This document shows, one piece after another, positions 53,246-61,483 of a stretch of DNA of 64,000 nt. The DNA is taken from contig CAWIUF010000029.1 in NCBI GenBank assembly GCA_963839095.1, positions 62,001 through 126,000 of the forward strand, written 5' to 3'. Source of the stretch: Palsa-504 sp963839095. Lineage in GTDB: Bacteria > Actinomycetota > Actinomycetes > Streptosporangiales > Streptosporangiaceae. The stretch's first letter is position 1; each line of letters begins with the position of its first letter. The notes under the pieces are model-generated. The model made no database searches. It saw nothing but the letters and a program-made list of their open reading frames with translations, and was not told where the DNA came from. The translations under genes were made by a program, and so were the position numbers.

Positions 53246-56200
53246 TCAGGCCGGGAAGACGCGGTCGCAGACGCGGGCGCCGGCCTTGCCGTCGTCCAGG
53301 GACGCGAACCTGGCCGCGAAGCGCTCGTAGGCGTCCCGGTAGGAGGCCGCGACGGTGCCGGCGTCCCGGACGGCCGCGATCACCTCGTCCGAGGTGGCCA
53401 GCAGCGGGCCGGGGGCTTCGGCTTCGAAGTCGAAGTAGAAGCCGCGCAGGTTGTCGCGGTAATCGGCCAGGTCGTAGGTGAAGAACACCATCGGCCGGCC
53501 GGTAACCGCATAGTCGAACATGGTCGAGGAATAGTCGGTGACGAGCAGGTCGGACACCAGGTAGAGCTCGGTGATGTCGGGGTAGGCGGTGACGTTGACG
53601 GCGAACCCGGGCCGCATCCCGGCCGGGACGTCGTCCGCCATGTGGTGGTGCCCGCGGATGAGGAACACGTGGTCCTCGCCGAGCTCGGCCCAGGCCCGCT
53701 CCAGGTCCAGGCGCATGTCGAAGCGGTACCGGCGGCCGTTCGCGTACACCTGGTTGTCCCGCCAGGTAGGTGCGTAGAGCACGACCCGCTTGCCGTCCGG
53801 CAGCCCCAGCCGGTCCCGGACCCGCGCGGCCACCTCCGCCGCGTCGGAGCGGCAGAGCAGGTCGTTGCGCGGGTAACCGTACTCGCCGATTTCCCCCTCG
53901 TACCGGAACGCGCCGCGCATGACGGACGTACTGAACGGGTTGGGCGAGAGCAGCAGGTCCCACTGCGCGATGTCGTTCGCGAGGTGGTCGAAGTAGGCGG
54001 TCCCGCTGATGAACTGCGGGTTGGCGATGTCGAAGCCGATCTTCTTCAGCGGCGTGCCGTGCCAGGTCTGCACGTAGAACTGGCCGTCGCGCTTGCGGAA
54101 GGGGGCCTGCATGTCGTCGTTGGAGATCAGGTACTTCGACCGCGCCAGCGCCTCGTAGTACTCCTGGGTGCCGCGGAGCACCGCGGTGGCGCCCGCGGGC
54201 ACCGGCACCGACCAGTCGGTGACCGCCCACAGGTGCTCGCGGTCATCACCGCGGCGGCGCAGTTCCTCCGCGATGCCGAGCGGGTTGTCCCCGCACTGCT
54301 TGCCCTTCCAGCTGATGAACAGGACCTGGTCCCGCAGCGGGGCGCTGCGCAGCAAGGCGGGATAGAAACCGCGTCGCAGCGCGCGGGCACCGAAGTTCCC
54401 CTGTTCCACCCGGCGCAGCTGGGGTTCGGCGGTGATCAGCGGGTTGTCGTCGCCGGTGACGAGCAGCCGGTACCACTTGTGCCCGGCCGCCTCCCGGTGG
54501 CTGGTCACGTCGGCCAGCCGGCCGTGGTCGTACTTCAGCTCGGCCAGCGCGTCGGCGCCCGCGCCCGCCGGGCGCACGGACAGGTTCCACTCGCCGTCCC
54601 GCAGCGGGATGGCCGAGCCGAAGAACGGCAGCTGGTTCAGGTCGGCCTCGATGGTGAAGCGATCGCCGGTGACGGCGAAGCCGATGACGTGCGAGTCGGC
54701 CGACCCGATCCGGCGCAGCACGGTCTCGTACCGCTCGCCGGGGGCCGCCCCCAGGAAGCTGCCGCGCAGCACCAGGCGGCCGCCGGGCTGCCACGCGTGC
54801 TCGTCGATCACCGGCCGCGGGGTGCGTTCTGCTATCACAAGGTCACCGTAGCGGCTCTGGCCGGCCACGGCCTCCCGGCCGGCGAACAGGTGCCTGGTCT
54901 CCGGCCGGCCGTCCGGCCACGCCACCCGGACCCGGGGCCGTCCGGGCCGCTTGAGGTAGGCGTCCCAGGCCATCCCGTCGTCACCAGCGAGCTGGCCGAG
55001 CCCCGTGACCCGGTCCACCACGTCGGCCGCGCCGGCCAGCTCGCCGAGCGGCACCAGGGCACGGTACCGGCCCGGGACATCCTGGGGCACCGCCGGGAAG
55101 GTCCGGATCGCCGCCCCGCGGCTGCGCACCAGCACCAGCTCGGCCGCGGCCGGGGATGCGCCGGCGGTCGCGGCGGCGCCAGCCGGGGCCGGGCCAGCCG
55201 ACCCGCCGGGTACCTCGACCTCGATCTCCACCGATCTCGGATCATGCCAGTTCACGGTGGTCACGACCGCGCCGAGCCGCCAGGCGGCCACGTTCAGGCC
55301 GAGGCCCGCCCAGCGGGCGCCGAACCGCAGGCCGGGCGTGACCTGGCGGGGCTCCGGCCGCTCGGCCCGGCCCGGCACCGGGGTGTGCACCCGGGCCGGG
55401 CGCCACACGCCGTGGCCGCGGACCAGCATGTAGCACTGCCACTCCCCGGGGCGGCGGAACCGCCGGGGGCTGACCGTGAAGCGGAAGCCCGACCAGTCGT
55501 AGTTGTACCGGTCCTGCTCGGACAGCGCGGTGGCCTCCGGGTGGAAGAACGAGCGGACGGGCCGCACCACGGGCAGGCGCCGGCCGGGCGGGCGCAGCAC
55601 CACGATCTTGGAGGTGTTCCGGCGGCGCGCGATGTCGACGGACGGCACGTTGGCGCGGCCGGTCACGACCAGCTGATCGCTCCGCCCCTTCTTGTCACGG
55701 GCCCAGGTGATGTCGTCTACCTGCATGTACGGGTCCAGGTCACGCCAGTGCGGGCGGAATACCCGGGCTGGAACTTTTATCGGGGGGGTCCGGGGGGGTA
55801 GTCCCCCCGGGGGAGCAGAGCCCGGGGAGTCCGTCCGGAACGGCAGGTCGGCCCGGAGCCGGCCCCGGTGCCGGACCATGGGCACCTGGCGCACCGGCTG
55901 CTCTACCAGCCAGGCGGCCAGCTCGGCCAGCTGCGGCATTGCCCGGATCCGGACCAGGTAATAAGCGAGCTTGTGGGTCGCGGGCAGGCTGCGCAAGACC
56001 CGGCGGCCGACGTGGTCCAGGTAGCCGTTCACCAGGTCGGCGAACTCGGCCCGGTACGCCTCGGTCACCTTGTGCAGGTCCTGGACGTAGAGCCACAGGT
56101 CGTTCTTGAGCGCCTTGAGCTGGTGCGCCCGTAGCAGCCTGGTCGTGGAGTGCGCGGCGATGAACGAGTCGATGTCGTCCAGGGCGGTCATCCGGTCCCG

Positions 56201-56884
56201 CAGGTTGCTGATACTGGTGCGGCTCTGCGTGATCGACAGCTTGCCCTGCGCGCGCTCGCGCCAGTAGTAGACGATGTCCGGGATCACGTCGACCGCCTTG
56301 GCCAGCACGTGCGCCTTGGTCATCAGCCGGAGGTCCTCCCAGACCACCTGCTCGGGGAAGGACAGCTGACGGGAATCCCAGAAGCTGCGCCGGAACAGCT
56401 TGTTCCATACCGACACGTCGTACAGCAGCCGCGGCGTCCTGGTCACGTGCGTGCCGGTCTGCCTGCCCTTGAGCGCCAGCATGTGCAGCGCCGACGGGTT
56501 GAGTCCCTTCGGGCCGACCCGCCACACCGCGCCGCTCACGAAGTCCGAGCCCGACCGTTCGAGCGCGTGCAGCAGCAGTTCGTACGCGTTGGCCGGCAGC
56601 AGGTCGTCACCGTCGACGAAGGCCAGGAACTCCCCGCGGGCCTGCTCGACGCCCCGGTTGCGCGCGCCGCCCGGGCCGCCGTGCTCCGGCTGGATCAGCC
56701 TGAACCGGGGGTCGGCGGCCGCCTTGGCCCGGGCGATCTGGGCGCTGTGGTCGGTGGAGCCGTCGTCGACCATGATCACTTCCAGGTCGGGATACGACTG
56801 GGCCGCGATCGAGTCCAGGCAGTCGCCGAGGTCGTCGGCGTTGTTGAAGAACGCGACGACGACACTGATCCGGGGGGTGGTCAC
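53246..56884 (-). CDS. Bifunctional GT2 glycosyltransferase / CDP-glycerol glycerophosphotransferase
   Basis: A 1212-aa protein. GTG 56884 (VTTPRISVVVAFFNNADDLG) is preceded by AAGGAAC. Residues 1-~330 are a GT2 domain (VIMVDDGSTDHSAQIARAKA, FLAFVDGDDLLPANAYELLL). A ~450-residue middle region of beta-rich sequence follows. The C-terminal ~360 residues are a TagF/TagB-like domain (YVQTWHGTPLKKIGFD, VVLYAPTWRDNQ, LLVTDYSSTMFDYAVTGRPM). Such proteins build teichoic-acid-like polymers. A GC-hairpin element encodes a Pro/Gly linker at 55790-55813. asnB lies 31 bases upstream on the same strand. Confidence 0.9.
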   Translation of the reverse strand: MTTPRISVVVAFFNNADDLGDCLDSIAAQSYPDLEVIMVDDGSTDHSAQIARAKAAADPRFRLIQPEHGGPGGARNRGVEQARGEFLAFVDGDDLLPANAYELLLHALERSGSDFVSGAVWRVGPKGLNPSALHMLALKGRQTGTHVTRTPRLLYDVSVWNKLFRRSFWDSRQLSFPEQVVWEDLRLMTKAHVLAKAVDVIPDIVYYWRERAQGKLSITQSRTSISNLRDRMTALDDIDSFIAAHSTTRLLRAHQLKALKNDLWLYVQDLHKVTEAYRAEFADLVNGYLDHVGRRVLRSLPATHKLAYYLVRIRAMPQLAELAAWLVEQPVRQVPMVRHRGRLRADLPFRTDSPGSAPPGGLPPRTPPIKVPARVFRPHWRDLDPYMQVDDITWARDKKGRSDQLVVTGRANVPSVDIARRRNTSKIVVLRPPGRRLPVVRPVRSFFHPEATALSEQDRYNYDWSGFRFTVSPRRFRRPGEWQCYMLVRGHGVWRPARVHTPVPGRAERPEPRQVTPGLRFGARWAGLGLNVAAWRLGAVVTTVNWHDPRSVEIEVEVPGGSAGPAPAGAAATAGASPAAAELVLVRSRGAAIRTFPAVPQDVPGRYRALVPLGELAGAADVVDRVTGLGQLAGDDGMAWDAYLKRPGRPRVRVAWPDGRPETRHLFAGREAVAGQSRYGDLVIAERTPRPVIDEHAWQPGGRLVLRGSFLGAAPGERYETVLRRIGSADSHVIGFAVTGDRFTIEADLNQLPFFGSAIPLRDGEWNLSVRPAGAGADALAELKYDHGRLADVTSHREAAGHKWYRLLVTGDDNPLITAEPQLRRVEQGNFGARALRRGFYPALLRSAPLRDQVLFISWKGKQCGDNPLGIAEELRRRGDDREHLWAVTDWSVPVPAGATAVLRGTQEYYEALARSKYLISNDDMQAPFRKRDGQFYVQTWHGTPLKKIGFDIANPQFISGTAYFDHLANDIAQWDLLLSPNPFSTSVMRGAFRYEGEIGEYGYPRNDLLCRSDAAEVAARVRDRLGLPDGKRVVLYAPTWRDNQVYANGRRYRFDMRLDLERAWAELGEDHVFLIRGHHHMADDVPAGMRPGFAVNVTAYPDITELYLVSDLLVTDYSSTMFDYAVTGRPMVFFTYDLADYRDNLRGFYFDFEAEAPGPLLATSDEVIAAVRDAGTVAASYRDAYERFAARFASLDDGKAGARVCDRVFPA
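55790..55813. repeat. GC-hairpin element, copy 2
   Basis: Same 24-base CC-G7-TNGT-C6-G5 element as at 26729-26752 (one difference). It lies in frame in the linker after the GT2 domain and encodes Pro/Gly-rich residues (SAPPGGLPPRTPP). Confidence 0.8.
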
Positions 56885-56915
56885 TGAGGTTCCTTGGCTC
56901 GTCAACTGGGGCTCA

Positions 56916-58838
56916 TCATCGGGCGGCCGGGCCCCAGGGGGCTTCCCAGCCGAGTGCCACCGGGTCGTAGACGCGCTCCACGTAGATCTGGTGCCAGAGC
57001 GAGAACACGACCAGCAGCCATACCTGCCGCCAGGACACCTCGGGGTCGTCGGCCCTGAAGCGGCGCAGGATGTCCACCGCGGCGCCCTTGTCCAGCCACT
57101 GGCCGGTCTGCGCCGAGCGGACCACCTGCTCCGCGAAACCATACATCCCGCCGCGCAGCCAGGGGCCGAGCGGCACCGGGAAGCCCAGCTTCGCCCGCTC
57201 CGCGGCGGCCTGCGGCAGCAGCTCGGTGATGGCCTCCCGCAGCGCGAACTTGGTGGTGCCCGCCGCCGTCTTCTCCACCCGGGCCAGCCGCGACGCCACC
57301 GCGAGCACCTCGCGGTCCAGGAACGGCGTGCGCAGCTCCAGGCCGTGGGCCATGGCCATCCGGTCGGCCTTGACCAAGATGTCGCCCGGCAGCCAGGTGT
57401 TGACGTCGATCAGCTGCATGGTGGCCACGTCGTCCAGGCCGGCGTCGGCCGCCTGCCGGTACACCGGGTCGGTCACGTCGAACTCGGTGCCGTGGCCCAT
57501 CCGGATCAGCCGGCTCGCCTCGTCACCGCGGAACACGTAGGCGTTCCCGATATACCGCCGCTGCAGCGGCGTGGAGGTCCGGTTGAGCAGGCCCTTGCCC
57601 CGTCCGGTCGGCATCTCGGACGCGACCCGGCCGAGGGTGGCGCGGCCCCAGCCGGGCAGCGCCTGGCCGGCCCGGACCACGCCCCGCTGGTAGTAGATGT
57701 TGTAGCCGCCGAAGAGCTCGTCGGCGCCCTCGCCGGACAGCACCACCTTGACGTGCTTGCGGGCCTCGCGGGCGGCGAACCACAGCGGGACCGCGGCCGC
57801 GTCCGCCATCGGGTCGTCCAGGTGCCAGATGATCTGGGGCAGGTGGGCCAGGAACTCCTCCGGGCCGATCACGTAGGGGACGGACTTCACGCCGAGCGCC
57901 GTCGCCGTGGCCATCGCCTCGTCGATCTCGTTGTAGCCCTGCCGCTCGAACCCGACGGTAAAGGTGAGCAGGTCGGGTACGGACTCGGCGGCGAGCGCGC
58001 ATAGCGTGGCCGAGTCCACCCCGCCGGACAGGAACGCCCCGACCGGCACGTCGCTGCGCAGGTGGACGGCCACCGAGTCGCGCAGGGCGGCCAGGATCTT
58101 GTCCGGCGAGCTGGACGACGGGGACCGGGCCGGGCGCAGCTCCGGACGCCAGTACCTGAACACGTCGACCCGGCCGCCCGGCCGGGCGATGAGCACGTGC
58201 CCGGGCGGCAGCGCCCGCGCGGGCGGCACCAGGGTGGCCGGCGCGGGCACGTACTGGAACGACAGGTACCGGCGCAGCGCGTCCGGGTCGAGGGCGGTCA
58301 CCTCACCGGAGTCGGCCAGCGCCTTGCGCTCGGAGGCGAACCTGAGCTGGGGCCCCGACTGGGGACGCTGGCCGCCCGCGGTCAGCGCGTAGAAGAACGG
58401 CTTGATGCCGAACGGGTCCCGCGCGCAGAACAGCTCCCGGTCGCGCCGGTCCCAGATCGCGAACGCGTACATCCCGCGGAGCTGACGGACCACGTCCCGG
58501 CCCAGCCAGGCGAACAGCTCCACCAGCACCTCGGCTGCCGACCGGGTCCGCAGCCGGACGCCGCGGTCGATCAGCCGCTGGGCCAGCTCCACGTAGTTGT
58601 AGATCTCGCCGTCGAGGACCAGGACGAACCGGCCGTCCGCGGACTGCATCGGCTGGCGGCCAGCCGGGCCGCCGTCGAGGACGGCCAGCCGCCGGAACCC
58701 CAGGGCCAGGTCGTGGTCGGCGAAGAAGTTCTCGTCGTCGGGCCCCCGGTGGGCGAGGCGCGTGGCGGCACGACTGACCCACTCGGTGTCCGGCCCGGCC
58801 CCGTCGGCCAGGGCCAGGCAGCCGGTGATTCCGCCCAT
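56916..58838 (-). CDS. asnB: Asparagine synthetase-like amidotransferase lacking the catalytic Cys2
   Basis: This 640-aa protein has a class II glutaminase-like domain (LAHRGPDDENFF, LGFRRLAVLDG, LVLDGEIYNYVELAQRL) and a synthetase domain with PP-loop SGGVDS at residues 271-276 and VVLSGEGADELFGGYNIYY. The N-terminus reads MGGITG where active enzymes have MCGI; the nucleophilic Cys2 is Gly (codon GGC). Glutamine hydrolysis should fail, so ammonia may be used, or the amidation function may have changed. Its position next to a teichoic-acid-type transferase suggests amidation of a surface polymer precursor; this is inference. Confidence 0.88.
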   Translation of the reverse strand: MGGITGCLALADGAGPDTEWVSRAATRLAHRGPDDENFFADHDLALGFRRLAVLDGGPAGRQPMQSADGRFVLVLDGEIYNYVELAQRLIDRGVRLRTRSAAEVLVELFAWLGRDVVRQLRGMYAFAIWDRRDRELFCARDPFGIKPFFYALTAGGQRPQSGPQLRFASERKALADSGEVTALDPDALRRYLSFQYVPAPATLVPPARALPPGHVLIARPGGRVDVFRYWRPELRPARSPSSSSPDKILAALRDSVAVHLRSDVPVGAFLSGGVDSATLCALAAESVPDLLTFTVGFERQGYNEIDEAMATATALGVKSVPYVIGPEEFLAHLPQIIWHLDDPMADAAAVPLWFAAREARKHVKVVLSGEGADELFGGYNIYYQRGVVRAGQALPGWGRATLGRVASEMPTGRGKGLLNRTSTPLQRRYIGNAYVFRGDEASRLIRMGHGTEFDVTDPVYRQAADAGLDDVATMQLIDVNTWLPGDILVKADRMAMAHGLELRTPFLDREVLAVASRLARVEKTAAGTTKFALREAITELLPQAAAERAKLGFPVPLGPWLRGGMYGFAEQVVRSAQTGQWLDKGAAVDILRRFRADDPEVSWRQVWLLVVFSLWHQIYVERVYDPVALGWEAPWGPAAR

Positions 58839-58878
58839 GCGTGCCGCCTGAACACTCGGGGTACCTTCCCCGACCAGG

Positions 58879-59652
58879 TTACTTGGGCTGGAACCTGATC
58901 CCGCCGTCGAAGCGGATGACCTCGGCGTTCATGTAATCGTTCTCGATCAGGGACCGGACCAGGTGGGCGAATTCGTCCGCCCGTCCCATCCGCTTGGGGA
59001 ACACCACCGGGGCCACCAGCTTCGCCTTGAACTCGTCGGCGTTGGGCGAGAACCCGTAGATCGGGGTGTCGATGATGCCGGGGCAGATCGTGTTGACCCG
59101 CACCCCGATGGCGCTGAGGTCACGCGCGGCAGGCAGGGTCATGCCGATGATGCCGCCCTTGGAGGCGGAGTAGGCGATCTGGCCGGTCTGGCCCTCGATG
59201 CCGGCTACCGAGGACGTGTTGACGACCACGCCGCGCTGCCCGTCCGCGTCGGCGGGCTCGGTCTTGGCCATCGCCGCGGCCGCGATGCGCATCAGGTTGA
59301 AGGTGCCGACCAGGTTGACCTGAATGACCTTGGAGTAGGCGCCGAGGTCGTGCGGCGTGCCGTCACGTCCGACGGTGCGCGACGCCCAGCCGATGCCGGC
59401 GCAGCTGATCGCGGTCCGCAGCGGGGCCCCGGTGGCCACCGCGGCGTCCACCGCGGCCTGGACCGATGCCTCGTCGGACACGTCGGTGCGGGCGAACTGG
59501 CCGCCGATGTCGTCGGCGATCTGCTTGCCGCGCTCCTCGTTCAGGTCGGCGACCAGTACGGTGGCGCCGGCCGCGGCCAGGATCCGCGCGGTGGCCTCGC
59601 CGAGTCCGCTCGCGCCGCCGGAAACGATCGCAGAAGTACCGTTGAGCTCCAT
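58879..59652 (-). CDS. Short-chain dehydrogenase, 3-hydroxyacyl-CoA dehydrogenase type 2-like
   Basis: This 257-aa Rossmann enzyme has the cofactor motif IVSGGASGLGEATARILAAA, an Asp after the second strand (LVADLNEER) favouring NAD, the NTSSVAG strand and the catalytic YSASKGG. PGIIDTPIYG and MNAEVIRFDGGIRF match the fatty-acid/branched-chain HSD10-like group. ATG 59652 (MELNGTSAIV) is preferred; an ATG at 59664 is possible. Divergent from the exporter at 59792, with a palindrome between them. Confidence 0.9.
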   Translation of the reverse strand: MELNGTSAIVSGGASGLGEATARILAAAGATVLVADLNEERGKQIADDIGGQFARTDVSDEASVQAAVDAAVATGAPLRTAISCAGIGWASRTVGRDGTPHDLGAYSKVIQVNLVGTFNLMRIAAAAMAKTEPADADGQRGVVVNTSSVAGIEGQTGQIAYSASKGGIIGMTLPAARDLSAIGVRVNTICPGIIDTPIYGFSPNADEFKAKLVAPVVFPKRMGRADEFAHLVRSLIENDYMNAEVIRFDGGIRFQPK

Positions 59653-59682
59653 GACCGGGAGCATACCCGCCGCGGATCTTGC

Positions 59683-59698
59683 CCTACCGGGCGGTAGG
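59683..59698. promoter_or_regulatory. TetR-type operator candidate in a divergent promoter
   Basis: CCTACCG and CGGTAGG, perfect 7-bp arms with a 2-base spacer, between the SDR gene (start 59652) and the exporter gene (start 59792). Sites of this form are common for TetR-family regulators. No such gene is adjacent in the window. Confidence 0.5.
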
Positions 59699-59791
59699 CC
59701 AGCGAGAAGCACAGCAGTGTCACGGGCTGCCAACTCGTTCGGCTGATTAATGTCTTTTATGGTTGTCAGAGGCAGAAGCTAAGGTCAGAGC

Positions 59792-61483
59792 ATGACTAAG
59801 CTGCGCGGCAACCCGTGGGCGGTGCTGGTTGTCGTCTCGTTGGGCTTCTTCATGACGCTGCTCGACCTGACGATCGTGAACATCGCCATCCCCGACATGA
59901 TCAACCGGCTGCACGCCTCGCTGGACGACGTGCTGTGGGTGCTCAACGCCTACGCTCTGGTGCTCGCCGTCCTGGTGATCACGGCCGGACGGCTCGGGGA
60001 CCTGCTCGGGCCGCGCACCATGTTCGTGGCCGGGATCGCGGTGTTCACGGTCGCCTCGGCGGCGTGCGGGTTCGCACCCGATCCCGCCTGGCTGATCGCT
60101 TTCCGGGCGGTCCAGGGGATCGGCGCGGCCATGCTGATGCCGCAGACGCTGGCCATCGTGACCATGACGTTCCCGCCGGAGCGGCGCGGGGCCGCGTTCG
60201 GCATCTGGGGGGCGGTGGCCGGGCTGGCCACGATCGCCGGGCCCACCCTGGGCGGGCTGCTCGTCACCGCGTTCGACTGGCGCTGGATCTTCTTCGTCAA
60301 CCTGCCGATCGGGGCCGCCGTCCTGGCCGTGACCTTCTTCATCATCCCGGGCTTCCAGCCCGGCCGGCGGCACCGGTTCGACATCGCGGGCGTGGCGCTG
60401 GCCAGCCTGGCCCTGCTCGCCATCTGCTACGGGCTGGTGGAAGGACAGCGCTACGGCTGGGGCACGGTCACCTCGTTCATCTCCATCCCGCTGATCATCG
60501 CGGCCGGGGTGGTGCTGCTCGGCGCCTTCCTCTGGGTCCAGAAGCTGCGGCAGGACCGCGAGCCGCTGGTCCCGTTCGTGCTGTTCCGGAGCCGGAACTT
60601 CACGCTGATGAACTGGGTGTCAGGCACGCTGTCGATCGGGATGCTCGGCATCTTCCTGCCGTTCACCATCTACCTGCAGTCCGCGCTGGGCTTCTCGGCG
60701 CTGAAGGCGGGCCTGACCATGGCGCCCTCCTCGGTGGTGATGATCATCCTCGCGCCCGGCCTCGGCCGGCTGACGGACAAGATCGGCGGTAAGTACATCC
60801 TGCTGACCGGGCTGAGCTTGTTCGCGGTGGGCATGGGCTGGGCGGTGCTGATCGCGACTCCGCACTCCGTCTGGTACGACTTCCTGGCCCCGATGATCGT
60901 GGCCGGCCTCGGCATGGGCGGCACGTTCCCGCCGATGACCACGACGGCGATGAGCGAGGTCGACCCGCGGATGGCCGGCGCGGCCTCCGGCGTGCTCAAC
61001 ACGACCCGCCAGGTCGGCTCGGTCATCGGCACCGCCGCGGTCGGCGCCCTCCTGCAGAACCGGCTGGTCAGCTCGCTGACCAGCCGGGCCACGGCGGTCT
61101 CGGCCAGCCTGCCGGCCCCGGCCCGCGGACCGTTCGTCAGCGGTTTCCGCCAGGCCGCCGCCAGCGGCCTGATCGGCGCTCCGGCCAGCTCCGCCGCTCC
61201 GGCCGGCACCTCGCCGGGGCTCGCGGCCCAGCTGCGCCGGCTCGGGGCCGAGGTCTTCCCCCAGGGCTATGTGACGGCGATGCGGTGGACCATGGTCCTG
61301 CCGATCGCCGTGGTCGCCCTGGCCGCGGCCAGCTGCCTCGCGCTGCGAAGCAAGGCCCGCGGCCAGGACGGCGCCACGGCGGCGGACGCGGACTCCGGTC
61401 AGATGGCCGGGACCATCAGCTCGCCCGGCTCATCGGGCTCACTGGGCCAGAGCCCGGGCAGCTCGTCGGGGACGGCATCGTAG
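59792..61483 (+). CDS. DHA2-type (EmrB/QacA) MFS drug transporter
   Basis: This 563-aa exporter has about 14 helices. TM1 motif LLDLTIVNIAIPDM (motif D1), motif A-like TAGRLGDLLGPRTMFVAG and motif C-like IWGAVAGLATIAGPTLGGLL are present. The cytoplasmic tail is Ala/Ser/Gly-rich. The tail codes over 61399-61483, which is also the 3' end of kamA on the other strand. Substrate unknown. AAGGTCAGAGC precedes ATG 59792. Confidence 0.92.
   Translation: MTKLRGNPWAVLVVVSLGFFMTLLDLTIVNIAIPDMINRLHASLDDVLWVLNAYALVLAVLVITAGRLGDLLGPRTMFVAGIAVFTVASAACGFAPDPAWLIAFRAVQGIGAAMLMPQTLAIVTMTFPPERRGAAFGIWGAVAGLATIAGPTLGGLLVTAFDWRWIFFVNLPIGAAVLAVTFFIIPGFQPGRRHRFDIAGVALASLALLAICYGLVEGQRYGWGTVTSFISIPLIIAAGVVLLGAFLWVQKLRQDREPLVPFVLFRSRNFTLMNWVSGTLSIGMLGIFLPFTIYLQSALGFSALKAGLTMAPSSVVMIILAPGLGRLTDKIGGKYILLTGLSLFAVGMGWAVLIATPHSVWYDFLAPMIVAGLGMGGTFPPMTTTAMSEVDPRMAGAASGVLNTTRQVGSVIGTAAVGALLQNRLVSSLTSRATAVSASLPAPARGPFVSGFRQAAASGLIGAPASSAAPAGTSPGLAAQLRRLGAEVFPQGYVTAMRWTMVLPIAVVALAAASCLALRSKARGQDGATAADADSGQMAGTISSPGSSGSLGQSPGSSSGTAS

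Noticed and set aside
56885..57142. 86-residue N-terminal extension of the GT2/CDP-glycerol protein
   Set aside because: This part is Arg/Ser/Trp-rich sequence antisense in character and overlaps the end of asnB. The GTG at 56884 has a ribosome binding site and starts the GT2 fold.
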